From Streptomyces sp. Ru73 (GTDB lineage: Bacteria; Actinomycetota; Actinomycetes; Streptomycetales; Streptomycetaceae), in NCBI RefSeq assembly GCF_002920575.1, contig NZ_PQSQ01000005.1, forward strand, positions 101,267 to 165,266: DNA of 64,000 bases, read 5' to 3'. Shown in pieces: positions 1 to 7,973 of the stretch (positions are counted from its first letter, which is position 1; each line of letters opens with the position of its first letter). A program made the position numbers and the translations under genes. Below the pieces are notes generated by a model, which did not search any database, was not told the DNA's origin, and worked only from the letters and a program-made list of their open reading frames with translations.

Positions 1-16
1 CTCTTCGAGGTGAACT

Positions 17-1141
17 ATGACTACGACCGGACTTCCGGAGAGCCTGATCGCCACCCTCCCCGGTGATCACTACACGGACCCGGAGATCTTCCGCCTGGAG
101 CAGGAGCGCATCTTCGAATCGATGTGGTTCTGCGCGGCACGCTCGGCGGATCTGGCCAAGCCGGGCGCGTTCAAGACCGTGGACATCGGCCGGGAGAGCG
201 TCCTGCTGACCAGGTCGCGGGACAACTCGGTCCGGGCCTTCTTCAACGTCTGCCGGCACCGCGGCGCCAAGCTGTGCACGGAGGAGTCCGGCGAGGTGAA
301 GCGGGCGTTCCAGTGCCCGTACCACGCCTGGACCTACGACCTCACGGGCAAGCTCGTCGCGGCGCCGAACCTGACGAAGATGCCGGACGTCGGCCGTACC
401 GAGTACGGCCTGGCGAACGTCGCGGTGCGCGAGTGGCTGGGCTACGTGTGGGTGTGCCTGGCCGAGAACCCGCCCTCCTTCGAGGAGTCGGTGATCCAGG
501 ACGTGGTGGCGCGCCTGGGCGACGCGGAGTCGATCAGCGCGTACGACATCGAGAACCTGGAGCTCGGCAAGCGGATCGTCTACGACGTGCAGGCGAACTG
601 GAAGCTCATCATTGAGAACTTCATGGAGTGCTACCACTGCGCGACGATCCACCCCGAGCTGACCGAGGTCCTGCCGGAGTTCGCCGACGGCTTCGCTGCG
701 CAGTACTACGTCGGGCACGGCGCGGAGTTCGGCGAGGACATCAAGGGATTCACCGTTGACGGCTCGGAAGGGCTGGACCGCATTCCGGGGGTCTCGGAGG
801 ACCAGGACCGCCGGTACTACGCGATCACGGTGCGGCCGCAGGTGTTCATCAACCTCGTCCCCGACCATGTGATCTTCCACCGGATGTACCCGGTGGCGGC
901 CGACCGCACGGTCGTGGAGTGCGACTGGCTGTACCTGCCGCACGTCGTGGCGTCCGGCAAGGACGTCAGCCGCTCCGTCGAGCTGTTCGACCGGGTCAAC
1001 CGCCAGGACTTCGACGCCTGTGAGCGCTGCCAGCCGGCGATGAGCTCGCGCCTGTACGCCAAGGGCGGCGTCCTGGTCCCGAGCGAGCACCACATCGGCG
1101 AGTTCCACACCTGGGTCCAGGACCGCCTCGGCACCCACTGA
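17..1141 (+). CDS. Rieske-type aromatic ring-hydroxylating / N-demethylating oxygenase, alpha subunit
   Basis: A 374-residue non-haem iron oxygenase component. The N-terminal Rieske [2Fe-2S] domain shows Cys79-x-His81 and Cys100-x2-His103. The C-terminal catalytic domain has the mononuclear-iron motif NFMECYHCATIHPEL, with bridging Glu204, ligands His207 and His212, and a probable third ligand Asp near residue 331. Size and motifs fit the choline-monooxygenase / glycine-betaine or stachydrine demethylase branch more than the benzene/toluene branch; this substrate guess is inferred. Such enzymes need a flavin/ferredoxin reductase partner. None is adjacent downstream, and the upstream side lies outside the window. 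The ATG is preceded by GAGGTG four bases away, so the gene is complete. A perfect 15-bp hairpin follows the stop. Confidence 0.9.
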   Translation: MTTTGLPESLIATLPGDHYTDPEIFRLEQERIFESMWFCAARSADLAKPGAFKTVDIGRESVLLTRSRDNSVRAFFNVCRHRGAKLCTEESGEVKRAFQCPYHAWTYDLTGKLVAAPNLTKMPDVGRTEYGLANVAVREWLGYVWVCLAENPPSFEESVIQDVVARLGDAESISAYDIENLELGKRIVYDVQANWKLIIENFMECYHCATIHPELTEVLPEFADGFAAQYYVGHGAEFGEDIKGFTVDGSEGLDRIPGVSEDQDRRYYAITVRPQVFINLVPDHVIFHRMYPVAADRTVVECDWLYLPHVVASGKDVSRSVELFDRVNRQDFDACERCQPAMSSRLYAKGGVLVPSEHHIGEFHTWVQDRLGTH

Positions 1142-1182
1142 CCCGATCCGCACGGAAAGACACGCACAACGCCCTTGAGAAT

Positions 1183-1216
1183 GCCGGGCGGCGGGCCGAC
1201 GGGCCCGCCGCCCGGC
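1183..1216 (+). terminator. Strong hairpin after the Rieske oxygenase gene
   Basis: Perfect 15-bp arms (1183-1197 and 1202-1216) around a 4-base loop, followed shortly by GTTTTC. It lies 41 bases after the oxygenase stop and fits a GC-rich actinobacterial terminator. Confidence 0.75.
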
Positions 1217-1314
1217 ACGCGTTTTCAGTGACTGCCGACGGTGGGAACAGGCGCCGACGGCGGCCGCGACGTGCAGTGTGCGGAGGAATCCACCCCTCGG
1301 GCCGCCCGTCGCAC

Positions 1315-1365
1315 CGCCGCGTACGCTGTCGCTCCGCCCCCGCCGCGTACGCTGTCGCTCCGCCC
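1315..1365. repeat. 25-bp direct repeat, two copies
   Basis: The 25-base unit beginning CGCCGCGTACGCTG occurs at 1315-1339 and 1341-1365, a 26-base period. It lies between the oxygenase terminator and the stop codon of the SpoIIE-type gene. No function is evident. Confidence 0.7.
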
Positions 1366-1388
1366 GGCGTCCCGCACCGTGCGCCGCG

Positions 1389-4226
1389 CTAGAACTCCGC
1401 GTCGTCCCACTGGTCCAGGAGCGCGTCGCCCACGTCCTCGGCGGGCTCGGCCGCCGGGTCGCGCAGGGACTGTTCCGTCCAGATGACCTTGCCGCGGGAG
1501 GTGTAGCGGGTGCCCCAGCGCTGGGCGAACTGGGCGACCAGGAACAGGCCGCGCCCGCCCTCGTCGCCGGTCTTCGCCCGGCGCAGATGCGGCGAGGTGC
1601 TGCTGCCGTCGGCGACCTCGCAGATCAGCGTGTCGTTGTCGTGCAGCAGACGGAGCCGGATCGGATCGGTGCCGTACCGGACGGCATTGGTGACCAGCTC
1701 GCTGATCAGCAGCTCGGTGGTGAACGCGATCCCGTCCAGCCCCCACTCGGCCAGCCGGCGGGTGGCCTCGGCGCGGACCCGGGGGACCGCTGCGGGGTCG
1801 CTCGGTACGTCCCAGGCGGCCACCCGGTCCGCGTCCAGCAGCCGGGTACGCGCGATGAGCAGCGCGACGTCGTCCCGCGGCCGCGCGGGAAGCACCGCGT
1901 CGAAGACCGCCCGGCAGGTCTCCTCGGGATCACGGCCCGGATGGGCCAGCGCGGTACGCAACTGGGCCAGGCCGGTGTCGAGGTCGCGGTCGTCGTCCTC
2001 CAGCAGACCGTCGGTGAACAGCGCCAGCTGCGATCCCTCGGACAACTGGATCTCCGCCGTCTCGAACGGCTGGCTGCTGCCCAGCCCCAGGGGCGGCGAG
2101 AGCGGCACCTCCGGGTACTCCACGACACCGTCGGGGCGCACCACGGCAGGCCCGGGATGGCCGGCCCGGGCGAGCGCACACGTCCCGGAGACCGGGTCGT
2201 AAATGGCGTACAGGCAGGTCGCGCCGGTCACCTCCGCGACGTCGCCCTCGGGGGCTTCGTCCGCGTCGATGCGGGCCACCAGCTCGTCCAGATGGTTCAG
2301 CAGCTCGTCGGGCGGCAGGTCCAGCGTGGAGAAGTTGTGCACCGCGGTCCGCAGCCGGCCCATCGTCGCCGCCGCGTGCAGCCCGTGTCCCACCACGTCG
2401 CCCACCACCAGCGCCACCCGCGCGCCCGGCAGGGGAATGACGTCGAACCAGTCGCCGCCCACCCCGGCCTTCGCCGGCAGATAGCGGTGGGCCACCTCGA
2501 TGCCGGAGTGCTCCGGCAGCCCGTGCGGCAGGAGGCTGCGCTGCAGCGTGACCGCCATGGTGTGCTCGCGGGTGTACCGGCGGGCGTTGTCGATGGAGAC
2601 CGCGGCGCGCGCGGCCAGCTCCTCGGCGGAGGACAGGTCCTCCGGCTCGAACGCCGCGCTCTGCGACCGCCAGAAGTTCACCGCGCCCAGCACCGTCCCG
2701 CGCGCCCGCAGGGGCACCGAGATCAGGGTGTGGATGCCGTAGTCCAGGACGTGCTGCGCGCGTTCCGGCAGCTGGGCGCGCCACCCGTCGGAGGCGGCCA
2801 GGTCCGGTACGAGCACCGCGTGCCCGCTCGCCACGCCGACCGCCATCGGTCCGGTGGGCGCCGATCTGATCAGCTCGCCCACCGGCAGGAGAGGCTGGTC
2901 GTCGCGGATGCCGCGCGTCGCGACACGGCGCATCTCGCCGCTGGTGCCGTTCGGTTCCTCGCCCCGCGTGACCGCCTCCACCAGCTCCACGGTGACGAAG
3001 TCGGCGAACCGGGGCACCGCCACCTCGGCCAGCTCCTCAGCGGTACGCACCACGTCCAGCGTCGTCCCGACCCGCGCACCCGCGTCGTAGAGCAGCTGCA
3101 GCCGTTCCCTGGCCAGTGCGGCGCGGCCCGCGAGGGCCCGCAGCTCGGTGGTGTCGCGCAGGGTGACCACACTGCCCGCCGGATCCCTGTCGCCGCCCAC
3201 CGGCCGCAGGTTGACCGCCAGCAGCCGGTCACCGGCCCGGTGCACCTCGTCGGTGGCCGTCCGGCCCGATGCCAGCAGTTCGGCGGTGTCCGCCTCCAGC
3301 CCCAGTTCGGTGACCGGCCGCCGCTCGGCGTCCGGCGGCAGGCCGAGCAGCCGCTGCGCCTCGTCGTTGGCCAGCAGCAGCCGGCCCTCGCCGCTGATGA
3401 CGAGCACGCCTTCCCGCACCGAGTGCAGGACCGCGTCGTGGTGCTCGTACATCCGGGTCATCTCCGCAGGCCCCAGGCCGCGGGTCTGCCGCATCAGCCG
3501 CCGGCTCACCCACGCCGAACCGCCGGTGGCCAGCACCAGCGCGACGGCGGCCGAGCCGAGCAGCAGTGGCAGCTGGTCGGTCACCCGGGCGTTCACGCTC
3601 TCGACCGTGATGCCGACGGACACCAGCCCCGCGACCTTCCCGCTGCGGTCGACGACGGGGACCATCGTGTCCACGGCGCGGCCCACCCCGGGCGTCCGGT
3701 AGGTGGTCTGGTGCACGTGGCCCGCGAGCGCGTCGGCGTACGAGCCGGTGACGCGCTTGCCGATCAGTTTCGGGTCGGGGTGGGTCCAGCGGACGCCGTC
3801 GGGACTGAACGCGATGACGTAGGTGACCCCGGACGTCTTCCTGACCTCCTCGGCGCGCGGCTGCAGCAGCGCGCTGGGGTCGGCTGACCGCATGGCGCTC
3901 AGTGTCCCCGGCGCGTGCGCGAACGCCTCGGCAGCGGCGAGCGAACGGCCGCGGGCCTCCCGCAGGCTCGACGCCCTGGCCTGCAGGACGAGGGCCGCGA
4001 CGGCGGCGAGGACGAGGACCAGCACGACCGCCAGCTGCAGCAGGAACCCCTGCCCGGCAACGCTCCGCGCGCTGAGCAGGGAGCGCAGGGAACCGCCCGG
4101 GCCGCCTTCGGGCGGGGCCGGCTGCCCGGCACCCGGCCGTGGCCGCGGACGCCGGCTCCGTGCGCGCCTTCCGGCAAACAGGCGGGAAGGCGCCATGGAG
4201 GGCAGTCGAAATGCGGGCATTTCCAT
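1389..4226 (-). CDS. Membrane sensor SpoIIE-family serine phosphatase with PAS, GAF and anti-sigma-kinase-like domains
   Basis: About 945 residues in a modular order read from the translation. A basic N-terminus leads to a first membrane helix, an extracytoplasmic CitA/DcuS-like sensor segment (SGVTYVIAFSPDG..., then a stretch ending LVSVGIT), and a second helix. A PAS domain, a GAF domain, a PP2C/SpoIIE phosphatase domain (GGDWFDVIPL, VGDVVGHG, LFTDGL) and a C-terminal GHKL ATPase like RsbW (ELVTNAVRYG, GGRGLFLVAQF) follow. Known relatives dephosphorylate anti-anti-sigma factors and so tune stress or developmental sigma factors; this role is inherited from the family. The start is uncertain: ATG at 4226 is chosen, with 4220, 4196 or an upstream 4307 also in frame, and none has a clear ribosome site. 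The gene stands alone. Confidence 0.88.
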   Translation of the reverse strand: MEMPAFRLPSMAPSRLFAGRRARSRRPRPRPGAGQPAPPEGGPGGSLRSLLSARSVAGQGFLLQLAVVLVLVLAAVAALVLQARASSLREARGRSLAAAEAFAHAPGTLSAMRSADPSALLQPRAEEVRKTSGVTYVIAFSPDGVRWTHPDPKLIGKRVTGSYADALAGHVHQTTYRTPGVGRAVDTMVPVVDRSGKVAGLVSVGITVESVNARVTDQLPLLLGSAAVALVLATGGSAWVSRRLMRQTRGLGPAEMTRMYEHHDAVLHSVREGVLVISGEGRLLLANDEAQRLLGLPPDAERRPVTELGLEADTAELLASGRTATDEVHRAGDRLLAVNLRPVGGDRDPAGSVVTLRDTTELRALAGRAALARERLQLLYDAGARVGTTLDVVRTAEELAEVAVPRFADFVTVELVEAVTRGEEPNGTSGEMRRVATRGIRDDQPLLPVGELIRSAPTGPMAVGVASGHAVLVPDLAASDGWRAQLPERAQHVLDYGIHTLISVPLRARGTVLGAVNFWRSQSAAFEPEDLSSAEELAARAAVSIDNARRYTREHTMAVTLQRSLLPHGLPEHSGIEVAHRYLPAKAGVGGDWFDVIPLPGARVALVVGDVVGHGLHAAATMGRLRTAVHNFSTLDLPPDELLNHLDELVARIDADEAPEGDVAEVTGATCLYAIYDPVSGTCALARAGHPGPAVVRPDGVVEYPEVPLSPPLGLGSSQPFETAEIQLSEGSQLALFTDGLLEDDDRDLDTGLAQLRTALAHPGRDPEETCRAVFDAVLPARPRDDVALLIARTRLLDADRVAAWDVPSDPAAVPRVRAEATRRLAEWGLDGIAFTTELLISELVTNAVRYGTDPIRLRLLHDNDTLICEVADGSSTSPHLRRAKTGDEGGRGLFLVAQFAQRWGTRYTSRGKVIWTEQSLRDPAAEPAEDVGDALLDQWDDAEF

Positions 4227-4510
4227 ACATCCAGTATGCTCGGCTACCGTTGAGTGATCATTGTGCCGTGCGGCGCATTTTCCCTGTACGGCCCCGCCGC
4301 CGCGCACCGTCTGCCGGTCGGCGGCCGCAGCCCGCTGGTCGGCCGTAGCTCTCCGCCCTCTCCCGGTCGGCGCTGAACGCTCGTCATACCGCGAACGGAC
4401 TGTCCGCCTCCGTTGCGATCAGGAACAGTCTTCCCGCTGAGCGATGGCTGTCAAGACATCGGCACAGGCCATACGCGCCACCCTGCGACGCACGCTGCCG
4501 GGCCCGGCCT

Positions 4511-4558
4511 CGGCAGACAGCCGGCCGGCCTCGTCGGAGGCCGGCCGGCTGCCTGCCG
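4511..4558 (-). terminator. Long hairpin downstream of the MFS gene
   Basis: 21-base arms (4511-4531 and 4538-4558) with a single mismatch and a 6-base loop. It sits about 90 bases beyond the stop of the leftward MFS gene, in the otherwise empty gap 4227-4648. In that gap I see no coding sequence. Confidence 0.7.
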
Positions 4559-4648
4559 TATGCGGCGATGCCCCTACGGCGGCGGATCAGGCGCGCAGCG
4601 CCGGGTACCGGGTCCAGGTGCCGGGCGCCGGACGTGCGGCATCCGGCG

Positions 4649-6067
4649 TCATGAGCCCCGGTACTCGTCCTGGTACTGGTCCCGCCGGACCCGCTCGCGG
4701 CCCTCCGTACCGGTGGCGGAGGGGCGCGTGGCGGGCAGCGCACTGGTCTCCGCCAGCGTCCGGCCCCGCGTCTCCTCGGCCCACAGCACCGACACCAGCC
4801 AGCCCACCAGCGTGATGCCCGCACCGATGAGCATGGTCGGGCCGACCCCCAGCTTGCTGAGGGAGATCGGCAGCAGGTAGGTGCCCGCAGCGGCGCCCAC
4901 CCGGCTGATGGAGGTGGCCACACCGCCCGCCGTCGCCCGGATGCTGGTGGGGAACAGCTCGTTGGGGTACGTCCACTCCAGGACGGTCGGCCCGCCGGAG
5001 AACAGGGCGTACGCGCAGAAGCACAGCACGACGACCGCGAAGGGGATCGCCGAACCGCCGCCGAGCACGATGAGCGGAAGCGCCATCAGCGCGAACGACC
5101 AGACGATGACCGGCCGGCGGCCGATCCGGTCCACCATGCGCAGCGCCGGGAGACAGCCGAGCACGAAGACGACACTGATCAGCGCCGAGCCCAGGTTGCT
5201 CGCATTGCCCTCGCTCAGGCCGAACGAGCCCAGGATGGTCGGGCCGAAGGTGTACAGCGCGAACATCGGCGTGATCTGACACATGTAGAACAGGCCGCAG
5301 AAGAGGGTCCGGCGCAGATAGGTGCCTTGGAAGAGGTCGCGGACCCGGTGCTGCTGCAGCGACTGCTCGGTGGCCGCGGCGGCGAGCAGTTCCTTGGTGG
5401 AGACGGTGCGGTTCAGGGCCCGCTCGATCGCCTTCTGCGCGTCGGCGGTCCGCCCCTTGTTCACCAGCCACAGCGGGGATTCGGGCGTGCCGAGGCGCAG
5501 CAGCAGGATCACCGCGCACAGCACGGCGGAGGACGCGATCATCCAGCGCCAGGTGCCGGTACCGCCGATCTCGGCCAGGACGTAGCCGACGGCGTAGGCG
5601 GCCGCCGCGCCGATGTACCAGGCGAGGATGAGGATGCCGAGCAGCCGGCCGCGGTGTTTGTTGGGCACCCACTCGGCCAGCAGGGACGTAGCAATCGGAT
5701 AGTCCGCGCCAATGGCGATGCCGAGGATGAACCGCAGCACGACGACCTGCCAGGCATCGGTGGCGAACACCGACAGCGCGGAGGCGCCGACCAGGACCGC
5801 CAGGTCGATGGTGTACATCGCCTCACGGCCGACCTTGTCGGTCACGGCGCCGAAGAAGAGCCCGCCGACGAAGATGCCGATCAGCGCCGCGGCGCCGATG
5901 AGGCTTTCGTCGCCCGTCGTCAGGTGCAGTTCATTGCTCATGCCGACGAGCGAGACGCCGACGATGCTGAGGAGGTATCCGTCCAGGAAAGGGCCGCCCG
6001 CGCAGGCCCAGGTAAGTTTTCGGTGGAACTTGTTCAGTGGCGCCTCGTCGATGGCACGGATCGACAT
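4649..6067 (-). CDS. MFS transporter, sugar/aromatic-acid porter type
   Basis: A 472-residue polytopic protein with about 12 hydrophobic helices. Family signs are DGYLLS in helix 1 and the GADYPIATSLLAEW...RGRLLG stretch characteristic of sugar/aromatic-acid:H+ symporters. A long cytoplasmic loop lies at mid-protein (TPESPLWLVNKGRTADAQKAI). Substrate cannot be read from sequence. It lies divergent from the mycothiol-dependent dehydrogenase with a 549-bp gap, so shared regulation is possible but not shown. The ATG at 6067 follows an AGGTCTT stretch that is only a weak ribosome site. Confidence 0.88.
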   Translation of the reverse strand: MSIRAIDEAPLNKFHRKLTWACAGGPFLDGYLLSIVGVSLVGMSNELHLTTGDESLIGAAALIGIFVGGLFFGAVTDKVGREAMYTIDLAVLVGASALSVFATDAWQVVVLRFILGIAIGADYPIATSLLAEWVPNKHRGRLLGILILAWYIGAAAAYAVGYVLAEIGGTGTWRWMIASSAVLCAVILLLRLGTPESPLWLVNKGRTADAQKAIERALNRTVSTKELLAAAATEQSLQQHRVRDLFQGTYLRRTLFCGLFYMCQITPMFALYTFGPTILGSFGLSEGNASNLGSALISVVFVLGCLPALRMVDRIGRRPVIVWSFALMALPLIVLGGGSAIPFAVVVLCFCAYALFSGGPTVLEWTYPNELFPTSIRATAGGVATSISRVGAAAGTYLLPISLSKLGVGPTMLIGAGITLVGWLVSVLWAEETRGRTLAETSALPATRPSATGTEGRERVRRDQYQDEYRGS

Positions 6068-6616
6068 AAGACCTCCCGAATGAGGGGACGGTGGACCGGC
6101 GGCCGCACGGCCGGACGCGCCTTCGGACGACCACCTCGCCCAGCGCCGCTGCCGGGCGCGCGCCCCGGCGGCACAGCAGGGAGGGCCGTACGGCGAAGGA
6201 GACCAGTGACCCGTGGGGCCCGGTCGGTGGCCGTCCTGGACAGCGGCGTCGCAAGCGGCGGCTCACGCCCGAGCATCGTTGCTCATGGCAAGACGTGTTT
6301 CTGCCTACGCAACGGAACATCGGCTGAGCGTTCACGTCAAGACCACGGAACGAGAACGTTGCGACCGCGACGCGGTTGCCCGAACCCCTGTCGCGGCCGG
6401 CACACTTGATGCCGCCGCGGCCGGGCTGCCGGCGTACCGCGAGGTCGTCCGGCCGGATCGTTCCCCTTCGCCTTCACTTCTTGACCATCGTCCGCCTCTC
6501 CGTGATGCTGTGTTGCGGCAAGCGAGACGTGTGCCGCATTACGAAACACGAAACACGCACTGACGGAACAGCGCAACGAGACATCGCTCAGTTCTTGCAA
6601 CAGCTCAGGAGTGACC
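6068..6616. other. Long divergent intergenic region without a recognisable gene
   Basis: 549 bases between the MFS start (leftward) and the dehydrogenase start (rightward). Short reading frames here lack coding character. It must hold both promoters. I looked for a SigR-type GGAAT/GTT pair at the correct spacing and did not find one. Confidence 0.5.
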
Positions 6617-7702
6617 ATGACGCACCAGGTCCGTGCTGTCGTCGCGCGGGGCAAGGGCGCCCCCGTCGGCCTGGAGACGATCGTCGTTCCCGACCCCGGT
6701 CCGGGTGAGGCGCTGGTCAAGGTCGAAGCCTGCGGGGTGTGCCACACCGATCTGCACTACCGCGAGGGCGGCATCGGCGACGACTTCCCGTTCCTGCTCG
6801 GCCACGAGGCGGCGGGCGTCGTGGAGTCGGTGGGCGAAGGCGTCACCGACGTCGCAGCGGGGGACTTCGTCATCCTCAACTGGCGTGCGGTGTGCGGCCA
6901 GTGCAGGGCGTGCCGGCGCGGCCGGCCCTGGTACTGCTTCGACACCCACAACGCCCGGCAGAAGATGACCCTCACCGACGGCACCGAGCTGTCCCCGGCC
7001 CTGGGCATCGGCGCCTTCGCGGAGAAGACACTGGTTGCGGCCGGACAGTGCACCAAGGTCGACCGGGCGGCGGCACCGGCGGCGGCCGGACTGCTGGGCT
7101 GCGGGGTGATGGCCGGCATCGGCGCCGCCCTCAACACCGGCCGGGTCGGACGCGGCGACAGCGTGGCGGTCATCGGCTGCGGCGGCGTGGGCGCGGCGGC
7201 GATCGCCGGTGCGCGGCTCGCCGGGGCCGCCAGAATCATCGCCGTCGACATCGACGAACGGAAGCTGAAGACCGCGGAGCGGATCGGCGCCACGCACACC
7301 GTCCACTCCCGGCAGGGCGATCCCGTCACCGCCGTGCGCGAGCTGACCGGCGGATTCGGCGCCGACGTGGTGATCGACGCGGTCGGCCGCCCGGAGACGT
7401 ACGAGCAGGCCTTCTCCGCACGCGACCTGGCGGGCACGGTCGTCCTCGTCGGCGTGCCGACTCCCGACATGGAGCTGCGGCTGCCCCTGCTGGACGTCTT
7501 CGGCCGCGGCGGCACGCTCACCTCGTCCTGGTACGGCGACTGCCTGCCGTCACGCGACTTCCCGATGCTCATCGACCTCTACCGGCAGGGGCGCCTGGAC
7601 CTGGACGCCTTCGTCACGGAGACGATCGGGCTCGACGGGGTCGAGAAGGCCTTCGAGCGGATGCACGACGGCGACGTGCTGCGTTCGGTGGTGCTCCTCT
7701 GA
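6617..7702 (+). CDS. mscR: S-(hydroxymethyl)mycothiol dehydrogenase (NAD/mycothiol-dependent formaldehyde dehydrogenase)
   Basis: A 361-residue zinc-dependent medium-chain dehydrogenase. The catalytic-zinc region is visible ([10 protein letters not shown] with Cys42; LGHEAAG with His63-Glu64). The structural-zinc cysteines lie in [15 protein letters not shown], and the Rossmann motif is [11 protein letters not shown]. The [20 protein letters not shown] stretch and overall length closely resemble actinobacterial S-(hydroxymethyl)mycothiol dehydrogenase, which detoxifies formaldehyde and can reduce S-nitrosomycothiol. The gene is often followed by an MBL-fold hydrolase; here the next gene is unrelated. 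AGGA at 6607-6610 is six bases from this ATG, which decides against the GTG at 6611. Confidence 0.92.
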   Translation: MTHQVRAVVARGKGAPVGLETIVVPDPGPGEALVKVEACGVCHTDLHYREGGIGDDFPFLLGHEAAGVVESVGEGVTDVAAGDFVILNWRAVCGQCRACRRGRPWYCFDTHNARQKMTLTDGTELSPALGIGAFAEKTLVAAGQCTKVDRAAAPAAAGLLGCGVMAGIGAALNTGRVGRGDSVAVIGCGGVGAAAIAGARLAGAARIIAVDIDERKLKTAERIGATHTVHSRQGDPVTAVRELTGGFGADVVIDAVGRPETYEQAFSARDLAGTVVLVGVPTPDMELRLPLLDVFGRGGTLTSSWYGDCLPSRDFPMLIDLYRQGRLDLDAFVTETIGLDGVEKAFERMHDGDVLRSVVLL

Positions 7703-7973
7703 GGGCCGGCCCGCCATGCCCTCTGCAGGCCAGCGGGGCGGGGTCCGGGCTCCGTGGCCTTGTGGTGCACGGCGTGAAGCCCCCGAGCGCGGTACGCATG
7801 GCCGACCCCGTGCAGGGTCCGTCTGTCCGCTGCCGCGGTGTCCGAACGCGCCCGATCGGGTGAGATCGGGAGCGCGGCAGCCATGGAGCCGGGGCCCGCG
7901 AAGTACCCCGCCCGGGTGTGAGGTCCCGTGATGGCCGTGGGGCGCCTGTGACTCCGCTTACGCAGGGGAAAAA

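Noticed and set aside
1278..3887. 869-codon plus-strand open frame opposite the SpoIIE-type gene
   Set aside because: It is antisense to clear PAS/GAF/PP2C coding sequence, is Arg/Gly/Gln-rich and has no recognisable domain. Such frames are a by-product of extreme GC.
6068..6616. SigR (thiol-stress) promoter before the mycothiol-dependent dehydrogenase
   Set aside because: GGAAC and GTT elements occur, but only at spacings of 11, 21 or 23, not the 18-19 required.
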